Assembly (NCBI RefSeq): GCF_030053895.1
Contig: NZ_CP125781.1
Coordinates: forward strand, 4,278,001-4,342,000
Reading direction: 5' to 3'
Length of the DNA stretch: 64,000 nt
From: Trabulsiella odontotermitis
GTDB taxonomy: Bacteria; Pseudomonadota; Gammaproteobacteria; Enterobacterales; Enterobacteriaceae
Shown here: piece by piece, positions 53,786 to 64,000 of the stretch
Numbering within the stretch: the first letter of the stretch is position 1
Layout: every line of letters starts with the position of its first letter
Notes under the pieces: model-generated
Database searches by the model: none
Told to the model about the DNA's origin: nothing
What the model saw: only the letters and a program-made list of their open reading frames with translations
Made by a program: the position numbers and the translations under genes

Positions 53786-54710
53786 TACCGATCATGAATT
53801 AATGCTCCTGCTGGCGGGGCTATTTAGTCTGCTGATCATCGCGAGTCTTATTGGCTATCTGCTGGCGAGAAAAAAACAAAACGCCACCATTGCTAATCTC
53901 AATGCCCGTATTCGGGCCTGGTGGGTGATGTGCACCATTTCCGTTATCGCGTTGCTGGTAGGCCCCATCGGTTCCGTCGTCTTGTTTGCACTGATGTCTT
54001 TCTTCGCATTACGCGAATGCGTTACGTTGACACCCACCCGGCGTGGAGATCACGAGGCGCTGTTCTGGTGCTTTTTCGTCATTCTGCCGCTGCAATATCT
54101 GCTGGTCGGCATTGAATGGTATAACCTGTTTGTGGTGTTTATTCCGGTCTACGCTTTTCTCTTTATCCCTGCACGCATTGCCCTCGCCAGCGATACCCGG
54201 CAATTTCTGGAGCGCAGCGCCAAAATCCAGTGGAGCCTGATGATCGCCGTGTATTGTGTCAGCCATGCGCCTGCGTTGCTGATGCTCTCCATTCCCGGTT
54301 TTGAGGGGGAAAACATCAAGCTGGTGCTGTTTATGATGATTGTCGTGCAGATCTCCGACGTGCTGCAGTATGTGTTCGGTAAACTGTGGGGCAAGCGCGC
54401 TATCGTGCCGAAACTCAGCCCGAATAAAACCGTGGAAGGCTTTGTCGGTGGGATCCTGAGCGCCAGCCTCGTCGGCGCCGCGTTGCTCTGGGTAACGCCC
54501 TTCAATGCGGTGGAAGCGTTTTTCATCTCTCTGTTGATCACGCTGCTGGGTTTTGCCGGTGGGTTGTGCATGTCTGCGATTAAACGCGACCGTGGCGTGA
54601 AAGACTTTGGCGCGATGCTGGAAGGACATGGCGGGATGATGGATCGCATTGATTCCCTGTGCTTTGCCGCGCCGGTCTTCTTTCACGTGGTGCGCTATTT
54701 TTACGCCTGA
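53778..54710 (+). CDS. Phosphatidate cytidylyltransferase (CdsA-like, YnbB-like)
   Basis: CdsA-family enzymes convert phosphatidate and CTP to CDP-diacylglycerol. The 310-residue product has eight or so membrane helices and the full family signature at about 266-293: [13 protein letters not shown] then [27 protein letters not shown] and [12 protein letters not shown] are the other conserved blocks. Start ATG 53778 lies inside the 3' end of the acyltransferase gene, with GGAGG 9 nt upstream. Its last 10 bp overlap the convergent aceK. It is distinct from the housekeeping cdsA, which lies elsewhere in enteric genomes. Confidence 0.88.
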   Translation: MRNTDHELMLLLAGLFSLLIIASLIGYLLARKKQNATIANLNARIRAWWVMCTISVIALLVGPIGSVVLFALMSFFALRECVTLTPTRRGDHEALFWCFFVILPLQYLLVGIEWYNLFVVFIPVYAFLFIPARIALASDTRQFLERSAKIQWSLMIAVYCVSHAPALLMLSIPGFEGENIKLVLFMMIVVQISDVLQYVFGKLWGKRAIVPKLSPNKTVEGFVGGILSASLVGAALLWVTPFNAVEAFFISLLITLLGFAGGLCMSAIKRDRGVKDFGAMLEGHGGMMDRIDSLCFAAPVFFHVVRYFYA

Positions 54711-56452
54711 TCGGTCTGCGGTTGCTTACCGTAGCGGACGCTGAAACGCTGCCGTCTGCGGTAAGCATAGACATCTTCGACGTGGCCGTTTTTGATGCGC
54801 GTTTGCAGGCCGCGCCAGTAGTCGGCGCGGAACAGATCGGCGTGCATCTCTTCAAACAGCGGTCCGATACGCGGGTCGGCGCAGAGCCAGTGGCGAAACT
54901 CCTCCGGGAACACATCGCCAGGTGAGACGCTGTACCACGGCTCGCCAGACAGCTCATCTTCCGGGTACCGTGGTGGCGGAATGTCGCGGAAATTCACTTC
55001 CGTCATGTAGCAAATTTCGTCGTAATCGTAGAACACCACCCGCCCGTGGCGCGTGACGCCGAAGTTTTTGAACAGCATATCGCCCGGGAAAATATTGGCC
55101 GCCGCAAGCTGGCGGATGGCGTTGCCATACTCTTCAATCGCATCACGCAATTGCTGGCCTTCTACCTGCTCCAGCCAGATATTGAGCGGCACCATGCGTC
55201 GCTCGATGTACAGATGGCTGATGCTGATACGGTCGCCGAGATCGGTGATTTTTTCCGGTGCCTCCGTCAGCAGTAGCGTCATCAGCGCCGGGTCAATCTG
55301 CTGCTTTTCCAGCACGAAGTTTTCAAACTCCTGCGTGTCTGCCATGCGTCCGACGCGATCATGTTCTTTGACCAGTTGATAACAGGCGCGGACATGCGCC
55401 GCCGTGACCTCTTTCTGTGGGGCAAAGCGGTCTTTAATCACCTTGAAGACGCGGTCAAACCCCGGCAGGGTGAACACCAGCATCACCATGCCGCGAATGC
55501 CTGGCGCTTCGGTGAATTGTTCATCCGCCGCAGAATGGATGTAGTTGAGGTATTCACGGTAGCTTTCGGTTTTTGCATGCTTCTGGCAACCAATCGCCAT
55601 ATACAGCTCCGCCGTGGTTTTCCCTGGTAACAACTCGCGTAACCATTCCACCAGGGCGGCAGGCAACGGCGCGTAAACCATGAAATAGGATCGGGCGAAA
55701 CCAAAGACAATGCTGGCTTCAGAGTGGGTCGTCAGACACGTATCAATAAACAGCTCGCCATCTTCGCTGCGGTGAATAGGCAGCAGAAACGGCAATGTCG
55801 CCGTCGGGGTGAACAGTTTCCCGACCAGCCAGGCGGCTTTGTTGCGATAAAACAGCTCATTCGCCACCTGCAAATAGCTCTGTTGCAGCGTCTGCGCCCC
55901 GAGGGTTTCGGTCAGATGCGCGATGATGTATTCCACATCCCGCGCTTTGTTTTGCCACGGCAGTCGTAACGACAGATCGGACAAGACGTTGGTTAATAAC
56001 GTTCCCCAACCGCGATCGGGAAAGAAATCTTTCGCCAGCGGGCGTGGCATGGTGCGAAAACGGCGGTCGGGCTGCGAACTGAAAATAAAGAGCCGGTCGG
56101 GGGTCAGCGAGCGGTGATCAAAGAGACGGCAGTAGACCGAGTTAAAAAAACTCTCGGCAATCTCAAAGCGCGGGTAGTCGGGTAGCAGACGCGTGTAATG
56201 CGCTTTGACTTCCAGTAAGAAGGTTGCGTCTGTGCTTCTGTCGCCCGTAATGCAACGCAGTTGCTCCACCACCAGACCGACGTGATGATCATAAAGATTA
56301 ATACGCTGCTTCATGGCCTGTTGCACGGCGTGCCAGTCGGCCTGCTCAAAACGCTGCTGCGCGCCTGAGGTGACTTCCAGAAAGCGGCCATACTGCGCAT
56401 CGAAGCCCTGCAGAATGGTTTGAGCGATCAATAATTCCAGGCCACGCTGCAT
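54701..56452 (-). CDS. aceK: AceK, isocitrate dehydrogenase kinase/phosphatase
   Basis: AceK phosphorylates and dephosphorylates isocitrate dehydrogenase to send isocitrate to the glyoxylate shunt. The 583 residues (E. coli 578) include the regulatory N-terminal domain, the ATP-binding loop [26 protein letters not shown] with the kinase Lys, the catalytic region [23 protein letters not shown] split into its two motifs, and the tail [19 protein letters not shown]. Third gene of aceBAK. Its 3' end overlaps the CdsA-like gene by 10 bp. Confidence 0.97.
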   Translation of the reverse strand: MQRGLELLIAQTILQGFDAQYGRFLEVTSGAQQRFEQADWHAVQQAMKQRINLYDHHVGLVVEQLRCITGDRSTDATFLLEVKAHYTRLLPDYPRFEIAESFFNSVYCRLFDHRSLTPDRLFIFSSQPDRRFRTMPRPLAKDFFPDRGWGTLLTNVLSDLSLRLPWQNKARDVEYIIAHLTETLGAQTLQQSYLQVANELFYRNKAAWLVGKLFTPTATLPFLLPIHRSEDGELFIDTCLTTHSEASIVFGFARSYFMVYAPLPAALVEWLRELLPGKTTAELYMAIGCQKHAKTESYREYLNYIHSAADEQFTEAPGIRGMVMLVFTLPGFDRVFKVIKDRFAPQKEVTAAHVRACYQLVKEHDRVGRMADTQEFENFVLEKQQIDPALMTLLLTEAPEKITDLGDRISISHLYIERRMVPLNIWLEQVEGQQLRDAIEEYGNAIRQLAAANIFPGDMLFKNFGVTRHGRVVFYDYDEICYMTEVNFRDIPPPRYPEDELSGEPWYSVSPGDVFPEEFRHWLCADPRIGPLFEEMHADLFRADYWRGLQTRIKNGHVEDVYAYRRRQRFSVRYGKQPQTDQA

Positions 56453-56470
56453 CGTTATCCCTCACGGTAG

Positions 56471-56492
56471 CCCCTCTCCGGATGGAGAGGGG
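56471..56492 (-). other. Hairpin between aceA and aceK
   Basis: CCCCTCTCC (56471-56479) and GGAGAGGGG (56484-56492) form a perfect 9-bp stem with loop GGAT. It has no T-run. It stands where REP elements lower aceK expression relative to aceA in E. coli and may do the same job. Confidence 0.7.
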
Positions 56493-56500
56493 AAAGAGTA

Positions 56501-57808
56501 TCAGAACTGATCTTCTTCGGTGGAGCCGGTCAGCGCTGTGACCGACGATGCGCCGCCCTGAATGATGGTGGTGACATTGTCGAAGTAGCCAGTGCCAACT
56601 TCCTGCTGGTGAGAGACGAAAGTGTAACCCTCGCTGCCTGCGGCGAATTCCGGCTGCTGCACTTTTTCGACGTAGTGCTTCATGCCCTCGCCCTGCGCAT
56701 AGGCATGCGCCAGGTCGAACATGTTGTACCACATGCTATGGATGCCCGCGAGAGTGATGAACTGGAACTTGTAGCCCATCTCCGAGAGCTGCTGCTGGAA
56801 GCTGGCAATGGTTTTATCGTCGAGGTTTTTCTTCCAGTTAAACGACGGCGAGCAGTTGTAGGCCAGCAGTTTGCCCGGGTACTGCGCATGGATGGCTTCA
56901 GCAAAACGGCGCGCCTGTTCGAGATCCGGTTTGGAGGTTTCACACCACACCAGATCTGCATACGGAGCATATGCCAGCCCGCGGCTGATCGCCTGTTCAA
57001 TACCGGCATGGGTGCGGTAAAAGCCTTCGCTGGTACGCTCGCCAGTGATGAATGCGCTGTCATACGGGTCACAGTCAGAGGTGATCAGATCCGCCGCATC
57101 GGCATCAGTACGAGCGACCAACAGCGTCGGAACCCCCATTACATCAGCCGCCAGACGTGCCGCCACCAGTTTCTGGATCGCTTCTTGCGTCGGAACCAGC
57201 ACTTTGCCGCCCATATGTCCGCACTTCTTCACCGACGCCAGTTGATCTTCGAAGTGAACCGCCGCCGCACCGGCTTCGATCATCGATTTCATCAGTTCAA
57301 AGGCGTTCAGTACGCCGCCGAAGCCCGCTTCCGCGTCGGCAACGATCGGCAGGAAATAGTCGACAAAACGCGGATCATTTGGCTCGATACCCGCGGCCCA
57401 TTGGATCTGATCCGCACGGCGGAAAGTGTTGTTGATTCGCTCCACCACGGAAGGGACGGAGTTCGCCGGGTACAGCGACTGATCCGGGTACATGCTGGAC
57501 GCGAGGTTCGCATCCGCCGCCACCTGCCAGCCAGACAGATAAATCGCTTCGATACCCGCTTTTGCCTGTTGCAGCGCCTGCCCGCCAGTCAGCGCGCCGA
57601 GGCTGTTGACGTAACCTTTTTTCGCTTCACCGTGCAGTAAACGCCACATTTTCGCCGCACCCAGTTGCGCCAGTGTGCATTCCGGATTGACCGAACCACG
57701 TAATTTCACCACTTCGTCCGCGCTGTAGGGGCGACGAATGCCTTCCCAGCGCGCTTGTTGTGTCCATTCTTTTTGTAACTCTTCGATCTGTTGGGTACGA
57801 GTCTTCAT
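56501..57808 (-). CDS. aceA: AceA, isocitrate lyase
   Basis: AceA splits isocitrate into glyoxylate and succinate. It has 435 residues (E. coli 434), with the catalytic Cys in [26 protein letters not shown] binding magnesium, and [12 protein letters not shown]. The start at 57808 ([14 protein letters not shown]) follows GGAGCATTTGCAA. Confidence 0.98.
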   Translation of the reverse strand: MKTRTQQIEELQKEWTQQARWEGIRRPYSADEVVKLRGSVNPECTLAQLGAAKMWRLLHGEAKKGYVNSLGALTGGQALQQAKAGIEAIYLSGWQVAADANLASSMYPDQSLYPANSVPSVVERINNTFRRADQIQWAAGIEPNDPRFVDYFLPIVADAEAGFGGVLNAFELMKSMIEAGAAAVHFEDQLASVKKCGHMGGKVLVPTQEAIQKLVAARLAADVMGVPTLLVARTDADAADLITSDCDPYDSAFITGERTSEGFYRTHAGIEQAISRGLAYAPYADLVWCETSKPDLEQARRFAEAIHAQYPGKLLAYNCSPSFNWKKNLDDKTIASFQQQLSEMGYKFQFITLAGIHSMWYNMFDLAHAYAQGEGMKHYVEKVQQPEFAAGSEGYTFVSHQQEVGTGYFDNVTTIIQGGASSVTALTGSTEEDQF

Positions 57809-57839
57809 TTGCAAATGCTCCATGTCGTTATGTGGTGAG

Positions 57840-59441
57840 TTAAGGCAACAGGCGGTAGCCCGGCAGCGTAAGGAAATCGATCAGTTCGTCAGAGGTGGTA
57901 ATTTCTTCCATCAGGCGTGCGGCATCATCAAAACGGCCGCTGCTGTAGCGCGCTTCGCCCAGCTCAGCCTGAATAACGCGCATCTCTTCTCGCAGCATCT
58001 GCCGGAACAACTCGCGAGTGACGGGTTTACCATTGCTGAGCGTCTTTTCGTGATGGATCCACTGCCAGATAGAGGTACGGGAGATCTCGGCGGTGGCGGC
58101 GTCTTCCATCAGACCGTAGATAGGTACGCAGCCGTTGCCGGAAATCCAGGCTTCGATGTACTGAACCGCGACGCGGATATTCGTGCGCATCCCCTCTTCG
58201 GTACGTTCGCCATCGCAGGGCGCCAGCAGCTGTTCGGCGGTGATCGGCGCATCCGTTTCCCGCGTCACAAACAGCTGGTTCGGCTTTTCACCCAGAATGC
58301 CGTCGAAGACCGCCATCACCGTATCAGCCAGCCCCGGATGCGCCACCCAGGTGCCGTCGTGGCCGTTCTTCGCTTCCAGCTCTTTGTCCGCTTTCACTTT
58401 CGTCAGTACCTGCGCGTTGCGTTCCTCATCTTTGCTGGGAATAAACGCTGCCATGCCGCCCATCGCAAACGCTCCGCGGCGGTGACAGGTTTTGATCAGC
58501 AGACGCGAATAGGCGCTCAGGAACGGTTTGTCCATGGTGACCACCTGGCGATCCGGCAGGACACGATCCGGGTAATTCTTCAGCGTCTTGATATAGCTGA
58601 AAATGTAATCCCAGCGGCCACAGTTCAGGCCGACGATGTGATCGCGCAGCGCATGCAGGATCTCGTCCATCTGGAATACCGCAGGCAGGGTTTCGATCAG
58701 CAATGTCGCTTTGATGGTGCCGCGAGGCAGATCGAAGCGATCCTCCGCGTAGCAGAACACATCGCTCCACCAGGCCGCTTCCTGCCAGGCCTGCGTTTTC
58801 GGCAGATAGAAATAAGGGCCGCTGCCTTTGGCTAATAAGTTTTTGTGGTTATGGAAGAAGTAGAGCGCGAAATCAAACAGGCTTCCCGGGATAGCCTCAC
58901 CGCGCCAGGTAACGTGCTTCTCCGGTAAATGCAGGCCGCGTACGCGGCAGATCAGCACCGCCGGATCGGGCTTCAACTGGTAGATTTTGCCGTTTTCATT
59001 GGTGTAGCTGATGGTGCCGTTCACCGCATCGCGCAGGTTGATTTGGCCTTCGATCACTTTGTCCCAGTTCGGCGCCAGAGAATCTTCAAAATCCGCCATG
59101 AACACTTTTACGTTAGCGTTCAGGGCATTAATGACCATTTTGCGCTCAACCGGGCCGGTGATTTCAACGCGGCGATCCAGTAAATCATCCGGGATGCCAC
59201 GGATCGTCCACTCACTCTTACGAATGGAATCTGTTTCCGAAATAAAATCAGGCAGTGTTCCGCCATCGATATCCTGCTGTTGTTTGACACGAGCGGCCAG
59301 CAAGCTATTGCGTTTAGCCGTGAAACGCGTCACCAGTTCTGTCAGAAACTCTACAGCTTCTGGCGTCAGGATTTGCGCTTCCTGTTCGCCACGTCGCTGA
59401 CTAAACGCCAGTTCATCGATGGTTGTTGCCTGTTGATTCAT
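57840..59441 (-). CDS. aceB: AceB, malate synthase A
   Basis: AceB condenses glyoxylate with acetyl-CoA to malate. The 533 residues equal E. coli. Signatures are [69 protein letters not shown] and the catalytic Asp region [20 protein letters not shown] lies before ATG 59441; 26 upstream in-frame codons have no homology. First gene of aceBAK. Confidence 0.98.
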   Translation of the reverse strand: MNQQATTIDELAFSQRRGEQEAQILTPEAVEFLTELVTRFTAKRNSLLAARVKQQQDIDGGTLPDFISETDSIRKSEWTIRGIPDDLLDRRVEITGPVERKMVINALNANVKVFMADFEDSLAPNWDKVIEGQINLRDAVNGTISYTNENGKIYQLKPDPAVLICRVRGLHLPEKHVTWRGEAIPGSLFDFALYFFHNHKNLLAKGSGPYFYLPKTQAWQEAAWWSDVFCYAEDRFDLPRGTIKATLLIETLPAVFQMDEILHALRDHIVGLNCGRWDYIFSYIKTLKNYPDRVLPDRQVVTMDKPFLSAYSRLLIKTCHRRGAFAMGGMAAFIPSKDEERNAQVLTKVKADKELEAKNGHDGTWVAHPGLADTVMAVFDGILGEKPNQLFVTRETDAPITAEQLLAPCDGERTEEGMRTNIRVAVQYIEAWISGNGCVPIYGLMEDAATAEISRTSIWQWIHHEKTLSNGKPVTRELFRQMLREEMRVIQAELGEARYSSGRFDDAARLMEEITTSDELIDFLTLPGYRLLP

Positions 59442-59549
59442 TTCGCAGCTCCTCGTAATCGATCCTTTAGGATTTCCCCAACGTGAACGAACGATCGTTG
59501 TGTGGTTTTCGTTCAGCACAATTAAGACTACTCATTTAAATTTCAAAAT

Positions 59550-59564
59550 CAAAAACAATTTCCA
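59550..59564. promoter_or_regulatory. IclR operator of aceBAK
   Basis: The minus strand reads TGGAAATTGTTTTTG, the sequence protected by IclR at the E. coli aceB promoter, followed by ATTTTG. It is about 110 bp upstream of the aceB start. Confidence 0.88.
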
Positions 59565-59645
59565 TTTTTGAATTAAAAACATTTCAACGTATTGATAACA
59601 AAGAATTTAAAATTTATTTACTGAATGAAGTGGATTTCAGAAATG

Positions 59646-59666
59646 AAAAAGGCACCCGAAGGTGCC
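59646..59666 (-). terminator. metA terminator
   Basis: On the minus strand GGCACC-TTCG-GGTGCC is followed by TTTTTCATTTC, about 45 nt beyond the metA stop. Confidence 0.93.
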
Positions 59667-59711
59667 TGTGGTGGAATGCTGAAACGCTTTAGGATCCTGA
59701 ATGTCAGGAGA

Positions 59712-60641
59712 TTAATCCAGTGTTGGATTCATATGGCGCAGATCGTACGGTGTGATCTGGTAGACGTAATAGTTGAGCCAGTTGGTAAACAACAAATTGC
59801 CGTGGCTTCGCCAGCTGGCACGAGGACGATTTTGCGGATCGTTTTTCGGGAAATAGTTATAGGGGACTTCCGGATTCAGACCGGCTTCAACGTCGCGGAA
59901 ATATTCACCCGCCAGGGTATCCGCATCATATTCAGGATGACCCGTCACAAAGGCGATGCGTTTATCCTTGCTGGCAAACAGGTAAGCGTCACCGTCGTCC
60001 GTTTCGGCGAGGATTTCGAGATCGGTATAGTCGCGAATAAGCGCCGCCGGGAAATCAGCATAGCGTGAATGAGGAGCCAGAAACGCGTCATCAAACCCGC
60101 GGGTCAGCAGAGCATGAGGATGGAGGATGTGATGTTCATAAACGCCGGAAAGTTTTTCTGTGCGGGTTTGTTTAGGAATACCGTAGAGAATATTGAGTGC
60201 CGCCTGTACGGCCCAACAGACAAACAGCGTGGAGGTCACGTGATCTTTTGCCCATTCCAGCACCTGCCTGATTTGCGGCCAGTAGGCAACGTCGTTGAAT
60301 TCAACCAGTCCCAGCGGCGCCCCCGTGACAATCAGTCCATCAAAGTTTTCATGGCGTATATCGTCAAAGTTGCAGTAAAAATTGTTCAAATGTTCGGCCG
60401 GCGTGTTACGCGATTCGCGGGCATCGATGCGCAATAGCTGAATATCGACCTGTAGCGGCGAGTTCGAGAGCAAACGCAGAAACTGGTTTTCCGTTTCGAT
60501 CTTCTTTGGCATCAGGTTAAGGATCAGCACCTTCAGAGGGCGGATTTCCTGACCTGTCGCGCGCGATGCGGTCATCACAAAGACGTTTTCATCACGCAAG
60601 AAATTGACGGCTGGTAGCTCGTCCTGTACCCGAATCGGCAT
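59712..60641 (-). CDS. metA: MetA, homoserine O-succinyltransferase
   Basis: MetA succinylates homoserine, the first committed step to methionine, and is known to be heat-sensitive in E. coli. The 309 residues equal E. coli. The nucleophile Cys142 ([11 protein letters not shown]) and the His235/Glu237 pair (VTGHPEYD) of the glutamine-amidotransferase-like triad are present. A four-unit MetJ box array lies upstream. Confidence 0.98.
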   Translation of the reverse strand: MPIRVQDELPAVNFLRDENVFVMTASRATGQEIRPLKVLILNLMPKKIETENQFLRLLSNSPLQVDIQLLRIDARESRNTPAEHLNNFYCNFDDIRHENFDGLIVTGAPLGLVEFNDVAYWPQIRQVLEWAKDHVTSTLFVCWAVQAALNILYGIPKQTRTEKLSGVYEHHILHPHALLTRGFDDAFLAPHSRYADFPAALIRDYTDLEILAETDDGDAYLFASKDKRIAFVTGHPEYDADTLAGEYFRDVEAGLNPEVPYNYFPKNDPQNRPRASWRSHGNLLFTNWLNYYVYQITPYDLRHMNPTLD

Positions 60642-60660
60642 AACCTTGTTACCTCACAGC

Positions 60661-60692
60661 ATACGTATAAACGTTTAGACATCCAGATAGCT
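60661..60692 (-). promoter_or_regulatory. MetJ operator (four tandem boxes) of metA
   Basis: The minus strand reads as four contiguous 8-mers related to AGACGTCT: AGCTATCT, GGATGTCT, AAACGTTT, ATACGTAT. E. coli metA has a very similar array. Confidence 0.88.
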
Positions 60693-60783
60693 GAAGATAA
60701 CCAGAATTGATCAGAATGTCGAGTCTGGAAGCGAAAGGTGAGAAAGTTTCAATTTCAGGAGATGTGAAAAAGGACAAAAACGC

Positions 60784-60808
60784 AAAAAGGCCATCCTTCC
60801 GGATGGCC
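60784..60808 (-). terminator. rrn operon terminator
   Basis: GGCCATCC (60789-60796), loop TTCC, GGATGGCC (60801-60808); the minus strand continues with TTTTTGCGTTTTT, about 15 nt beyond the 5S gene. Confidence 0.95.
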
Positions 60809-60822
60809 TCTTCACCTAATTA

Positions 60823-60942
60823 ATGCCTGGCAGTGTCCTACTCTCACATGGGGAAGCCCCACACTACCATCGGCGCTACGGCGTTTCACTTCTGAGTTCG
60901 GCATGGGGTCAGGTGGGACCACCGCGCTAAAGCCGCCAGGCA
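60823..60942 (-). rRNA. rrf: 5S ribosomal RNA
   Basis: 120 nt, starting TGCCTGGCGGC and ending CTGCCAGGCAT on the minus strand, with the usual ACCCCATGCCGAACTCAG internal block. Its position after metA corresponds to rrnE of E. coli. Confidence 0.98.
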
Positions 60943-60954
60943 AATTCTTGTGCT

Positions 60955-61080
60955 CAGTACGCAATAATTTATCGCATCCGCTGCGTTGGCTGCGCTCGTA
61001 AACTCAGTCACATACTTCTGTATGCTCCTTCCTTTCCTTCGCTTGCCGCCTTGCCGCTGCGCAAACTATTGCCTACTCTG
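60955..61080 (-). repeat. ERIC-like element in the 23S-5S spacer
   Basis: The segment is 126 bp, the canonical ERIC length. On the minus strand it contains GGAGCATAC-AGA-AGTATGTGACT and GAGCGCAGCCAACGCAG, the ERIC core. Its ends are imperfect inverted repeats: CAGTACGCAATAATTT at one end and CAGAGTAGGCAATAGTTT at the other (opposite strand). It would fold into one long stem-loop in the rRNA precursor. Confidence 0.85.
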
Positions 61081-61129
61081 AATCAATGCTGAAAATCTGT
61101 CTCTCACGCCAAAACATCTTCGGCGTTGT

Positions 61130-64000
<2,871 letters not shown>

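Overview
This window comes from an enteric bacterium of the Enterobacteriaceae. Nearly every gene is a close homologue of an Escherichia coli K-12 gene, and the order follows the E. coli soxRS-to-rrnE segment, written here from the soxR end to the rrn end. Genes seen in Salmonella, Citrobacter or Enterobacter-type genomes (panS after lysC) and several non-K-12 islands argue against E. coli itself. The genus cannot be fixed from the sequence alone. Layout: SraL sRNA and soxRS (1-1101); pdeC interrupted by a complete IS5 with TTAG target duplication (1086-3908); an orphan PAS protein, a long regulatory gap and yjcB (4090-5806); ssb/uvrA with a shared LexA box (5866-9468); two unrecognised small genes, yjbR, aphA, tyrB, alr, dnaB, qorA (9587-16661); pspG, dusA, a TraF/PorV-type outer-membrane protein gene, zur, yjbJ (16827-20649); the SOS pair lexA-dinF, dgkA, plsB, ubiC-ubiA (20771-27266). 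Next comes the maltose regulon, malM-lamB-malK divergent from malE-malF-malG, then psiE and the exopolysaccharide operon yjbEFGH (27452-39474); then pgi, lysC, panS, yjbD, rluF, a decayed toxin with an intact antitoxin, and yjbB (39841-47581); metH, iclR, a three-gene phospholipid-type operon, then aceK-aceA-aceB and metA (47717-60641). The window ends in an rRNA operon on the minus strand: 5S, a spacer carrying an ERIC-like element, and 23S running off the end. How the genes work together: soxR/soxS/pdeC belong to oxidative-stress and c-di-GMP control; ssb, uvrA, lexA and dinF are SOS genes with visible LexA boxes; the mal genes form a complete maltodextrin uptake system with MalT and CRP sites; metH, metA, lysC and tyrB cover amino-acid synthesis; aceBAK with iclR is the glyoxylate shunt and its repressor. 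The departures from the E. coli layout are the most interesting part. The lysC leader lacks the lysine riboswitch that E. coli has. Where E. coli carries arp (between iclR and aceK) there is an operon encoding a CDP-alcohol phosphatidyltransferase, an acyltransferase and a CdsA-type cytidylyltransferase, that is, a possible self-contained route from lysophosphatidate to a phospholipid. pepE is replaced by a toxin-antitoxin relic, yjbQ is missing, and yjbD starts directly after a perfect 13-bp hairpin that buries its Shine-Dalgarno. Comparisons with E. coli are from memory, not from a search.
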